DNA from: Cryptomeria japonica
Taxonomy: Eukaryota; Streptophyta; Pinopsida; Cupressales; Cupressaceae
Direction: 5' to 3'
Assembly (NCBI RefSeq): GCF_030272615.1
Contig: NW_026728915.1
Coordinates: 124,001-188,000 of the forward strand
DNA: 64,000 nucleotides
Shown here: positions 60,241-64,000 of the stretch, one piece after another
Position numbering within the stretch: position 1 is the first letter of the stretch
Layout: each line of letters opens with the position of its first letter
Program-made: the position numbers and the translations under genes
Notes under the pieces: model-generated
Told to the model about the DNA's origin: nothing
Seen by the model: only the letters and a program-made list of their open reading frames with translations
Databases searched by the model: none

Positions 60241-60665
60241 TTGAATAGAGATCTCGGATGGAGCCATGCGAGGAGGGTTATTGTGCTCGGGCTAGGGCAT
60301 CGAAGCTCTAGATCATGGGAGGCTAGTGCGTAGGTGGGAGGGAGGTGAGTGCTTGTGCAGGGAGGGGCTGATCTCGGGGTTGTGAGTGTTGGTGGAGGTT
60401 CGGTGGCTACAGGAGGTGGGTTGGTGCTGCATGCGACAAGGGCTTGGGGCTTCTAGTGGATTCGTAGTCTTCCTGTGGGGAAGGGCAATGGGGGTCCGAT
60501 TTTTCCTCTAGTGGAGCTTGGAAGGAGGGGTATTTGGTACCTTGCAGGGGTGTGTGGAGCCCTTGCTCATTTCTTTTTGGGGTGTGGGCTTTTCACGAGG
60601 TTCTATGTCTAGTATTGGTGGAGAGGCCTTGAAGGCGTCTCCCGACATGGATTTTTCATGCTGCT

Positions 60666-62033
60666 ATGGGTTTAAAATCACCATCCCAAGGTGTCAAGAC
60701 CTTTGATAATAACCTTTTTACCTCAAATTTGGGGTTTGGTAGTGCTGGTGGCTCTTGGACTATGAAGATTAATGGCTATCTGGAGAGGTGCAGTGAGAGG
60801 TCGAGGTTGGTTATTCCTTTGTAGATGATAGTTGAAGATGTTGAATACTTTTCAAAACACTTGTTATATTGCAAGTTTTTGGGGATGAGGGTTTCTCTGC
60901 AGTTTTTAGAGAACTGGGCTCAGAGGACTTGGGCACTCGAAGGGGAAATGGAGATTATGTTGTTGGCAAACAACTACTTCATGGTTACATTCAATTGCAT
61001 GGAGCATCACAATAGGGTCTTTGAAGGAGGGCCATATTTTTACAACCAGGTGGGGTTGGTCATCAAATCTTGGCATGTGGGGTTTAACCCTTCAGAGGAA
61101 CTCCCGAATAGGGTCCCAGTGTGGGTTCATTTACCGCATTTTCCAGTGGAATATTGTCAAGAGGATATCATGCAGATGCTTGCTTTAGTTCTTGGGAGGC
61201 CAGTTGTATCCTCAATGCAAACCTTGGGGAGAAAGGTAATGAATTTAGCTCGTATATGTGTTGAAATTGATCTTAGTAAGCCCCTGCCAGGTGCTATAGA
61301 TATGTGTGCGGGTTCTTATTCTTGGGTTCACCAGTTGGATTATGAGACTTTACCATTTTGATGTTGTCTGTGTCATGAGTATGGTCATTTACAGCACAAG
61401 CGTCCTAGGTATAAACTGGTAGTGCACCAACCTCAACAGTTGACCCATAACATAGATGGGATTGACAAAGGAAAATTTACCATGTCTGATGAAGTTGTGA
61501 GTGCTAATGATTTTGTCCTAATTAAGACAAAGAACAGGGTTCGAGGACAAAAGAGGCCCCTATAGGAGAGATAGGAGGAGGATACCTTTAATAGATTTGA
61601 AGCCTTGGATGACCTTACCCAATAGGAGGTGAACCCAGGGTTAATACCTTTGGATCATGGTGCATCATGGTTGGTCCCTACTAGTGTGAATTGGCAATCT
61701 ACCCAGGCTCTACAAGTAGTTGGGAGTCAGCAAATCGAGATGGATAAACTAGTAGTAGCTCAGTTGGGGCCCATTTCTTGTGCTGAAGTGAAGTTGGTTG
61801 GGGGGGATGGTTCTCCTACAACTCAAAAATTGGAACTTGTTGGGGTCAAAAGTAACAAGATCGCCTTATATTTGGGTCTTCATTAGAAGGACATTAAGAA
61901 AGGAGCAACAGAGAAGATTTCAAAGGTTGACAGAAAGAAGGATTCAGATAAGATTAGATTGATGGGGGACAATTTGGTTGAGTCAGGGTCGGTAAAGACT
62001 CTAGATTCTCATTTTTCCAATCCCCCAAAATGA
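60666..62033 (+). pseudogene. LINE ORF1 (DUF4283 and zinc knuckle)
   Basis: From ATG 60666 one frame runs to a TGA at 62031-62033. Stops at 60822 (TAG), 61359 (TGA) and three TAGs around 61563-61623, plus one before 61890, interrupt it. The 60825-61361 piece is DUF4283-like (FLENWAQRTWALEGEMEIML, VIKSWHVGFNPSEELPNRVP, VWVHLPHFPVEYC, then ARICVEIDLSKPLPGAI). After the TGA comes a zinc knuckle CCLCHEYGHLQHKR whose last Cys is replaced by Arg. The product would be the RNA-binding chaperone of the LINE. Confidence 0.78.
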
Positions 62034-64000
62034 TTGTGCTATCATGGAATGTGAGGGGCTTGAACAGTGGCCCTAGACAAAAATTTATTCAGGAATTGAT
62101 AAGGGATCATTCTCCTGATGTCCTTTTCTTGCATGAAACAAAAATTTCTGTGGAAAGCATGTTAGATTTGCTGCCAAAGCTATGGGGAAGAATCTGGTGT
62201 TAGTGTATTGAGGCAGTTGACTCCTCTATAGGGGTGGCTTGTCTTTGGAACCTCTTGAGGATTCATCCTATTTGGTGGGTTTCCTCCAGATCTTTGTTAT
62301 TTGGGGTTGCCTCTAGTCTTGAGACTGGGGAATACATCTTGTTTACTAACATTTATGCCCCCTCTAATCTTCAAGGTAAGAAGAAATTATGATCTCATAT
62401 TTCTTTTATGAGAAGGTTGTTCCCTTTTCATCCTTGGATTCTAGCAGGCGATTTCAATGCCATTGTAGAGTTGAGTGAAAAGAAAGGTGGTGTTATGCAA
62501 TTGGAACCTTCTTCTTTCCTTTTTCAGGACAGTATATCATCTTTGCATCTTGTTGACACTAAACCTGGTAATGGTTTGTTCAATTGGAACAATAGGAGGG
62601 TAGGAGAGTATTGGATTATAGAGAGGCTGGATCACTTTCTCATTTCTAGTTTTTGGATTGGTGGGGAGTGGTCCACATGTTCTGAAATTCTTGGCTAGAG
62701 AGGGTCCGACCACTGGCCCGTTAAGTTGGTATCTTCTTCTACTTGTGTCGCTTGCTCTCCTTCATTCAAATTCTAGTTTATATGGTCACGGGATCCTTCT
62801 TTGCAAAATCATGTAGCGGAGTGGTGGAGGAAAGGGAGGCTAGCTTTTGGCATTGTTCTGTACACTTTTGCCAAGCAGCTACTATTTATTAAGTTTCAGC
62901 TTAAACAATGGAACTGCCACTGTTTCGGGAACATTTTTCATGCTAAGAAAGCTGCTCAAATAGAGTTGAATGGCATCGCCATTGAAATTAGAGAGCATGG
63001 TTTGTTCGAAACCTTCCTTAGGGAAGAAGACAGGGTTGTCAAGGCTTTAGAAGAATGGGAGCTTAGGGAGGATATATACTAGAAACAAAGAGCTTGTATT
63101 GATTGGCTTCAAGTGGGGGACAAGAATAGTACTTTCTTCTTAAATTTAGTGAAAGCAATAAGACATAGCAATTCCATTCCTCTTTTGGTCACTGATAGAG
63201 GTGAGCAATTTTTATCCTTGTAGGAGATTTCTAGGGAGTCTTCACAGTATTTTCAGTCCCTCTTCAGCAAGCATTCTCAGGGGGAATCAAAAGAGGAGAA
63301 TCGGGTTCTTGCTTGCATTCCTTCTCTAGTTACCAAGGAGATGAATGAGCATCTTATGGGTCCTATTTTTCTAGAATAACTCGAGAGGATTGTTTTTCAC
63401 ATGAGGAAGGGAAAAGCTCCTAGACGAGATGGGTTCCCAGTTGAATTCTTTCAAGATTTCTAGGATATTATCAAATTGGACTTATCGGAAGTGGTCCAAG
63501 AGTCCCAAAGGAATAAGCAGATGCTTCAGGCTTTGAATGTGACTTTCATTGCACTAATATCCAAGTGCGATTGGGCTGATTGGTTAGGCTAGTTCTACCC
63601 TATCTCTCTCTATAATGTGATTTATAATATCATTTCTAAGTTGATAGCAAATAGGTTGAATAATTGTCTTAGGGATGTCATCTCTGAGGAGTAGAGAAGG
63701 TTCGTGGAAGGTCGCCAAATCTTGGATGGTGTGGTCATTGTTATGGAGACCATTCATTCTATGGCAACCTCCAAGGAAAAGGCTTTCCTTATTAAGCTAG
63801 ATATGGCTAAGGCTTATGATAGAGTTTGTTGGTCTTTCCTCCCGAAGATCCTTAGGGCTTTTGGCTTTGCTAATGAATGGACCCAAAGGGTTATGAGTTG
63901 TGTTATGTCTACCTAGACTTCTCTGTGCTAATTAATGGAGATCATACTGAGTTTTTTGGTTCTTCTAGGGGTCTTCGCCAGGGGGACCCCCTCTCCCCTT
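62030..64000 (+). pseudogene. LINE ORF2: endonuclease and reverse transcriptase, partial
   Basis: Start ATG 62030 overlaps the ORF1 stop. Endonuclease motifs in order: LSWNVRGLNS, VLFLHETK, TNIYAPSNLQG, ILAGDFNAIVE, ERLDHFLIS, RGSDHWPVK, the APE-type set. RT region from about 63330: MRKGKAPRRDGFPVEFFQDF, ISKLIANRL, VEGRQILDGV, FLIKLDMAKAYDRVCW (first catalytic Asp). All pieces to about 63917 are in one frame. Stops (first at TAG 62201-62203, then others, mostly TAG) interrupt it. A single-base shift occurs between about 63918 and 63930, after which the next frame reads INGDHTEFF and RQGDPLSP. The FADD box lies beyond the window. Confidence 0.85.

Larger units (their letters stand above)
60240..64000 (+). 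mobile_element. Element E: L1-type LINE, cut by the window edge
   Basis: A GC-richer block beginning near 60240 with a G-rich leader, then ORF1 (60666-62033) and ORF2 (62030 to beyond 64000) in the + orientation. Endonuclease and RT motifs are typical of plant L1. No LTR is present. The 5' boundary is judged by the abrupt composition change; the 3' end and target duplication are outside. Confidence 0.85.

Overview
The window is gene-poor, AT-rich plant nuclear DNA dominated by nested retrotransposons. Spliced-looking coding exons lie among decayed Ty3/gypsy, Ty1/copia and LINE copies. The G-patch-bearing Tat-like gypsy elements, the antisense plant mobile domain and the small amount of genic sequence fit a large-genome seed plant. 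A conifer or other gymnosperm is my best guess, but that is inference. No prokaryotic feature, CRISPR array, rRNA gene or convincing intact tRNA is visible.

Bases 1-34147 are one old Ty3/gypsy element (A, + strand). Its 5' LTR is cut by the window edge and its 3' LTR is complete at about 33101-34147. Its order is PBS, long leader with a degenerate minisatellite, gag, protease, G-patch, linker, RT, RNase H, second (archaeal-type) RNase H, integrase, antisense plant-mobile-domain gene, PPT, 3' LTR. Two other elements, both in minus orientation, have inserted into its linker. Element B (6218-16782, TSD AGGTC) is a gypsy element whose archaeal-type RNase H lies before RT rather than after it. Element C (17370-24905, TSD AGTAG) has LTRs and a single gag/protease-like frame but no RT, RNase H or integrase, so it is non-autonomous. 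When B and C are removed, the linker of A reads on into its RT.

Bases 34148-42350 hold remnants of a related gypsy element, repeats built on a CATGGTGYC..GGTCC motif, and an unrecognised broken reading frame on the minus strand (39745-40326). A Ty1/copia element (D, 42351-47760, TSD TCATA, minus strand) follows, complete in layout but inactivated. After it comes AT-rich DNA with a LINE ORF1 remnant, a SINE-like fragment and a long (TA)n tract.

Bases 54000-59040 hold the host-gene signals: an unrecognised spliced-looking exon (minus), the last exon of a glutamate decarboxylase gene or pseudogene (+), a short membrane-anchor reading frame with an upstream TATA box (+), and a first exon encoding an XRCC1 N-terminal-like domain (+). 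Bases 60240-64000 are an L1-type LINE (+) whose ORF1 stop and ORF2 start overlap as ATGA; it runs off the right edge.

Nearly all element reading frames are broken by in-frame stops more often than by frameshifts. The stops are mostly TGA or TAG, as expected from C-to-T decay of methylated DNA.
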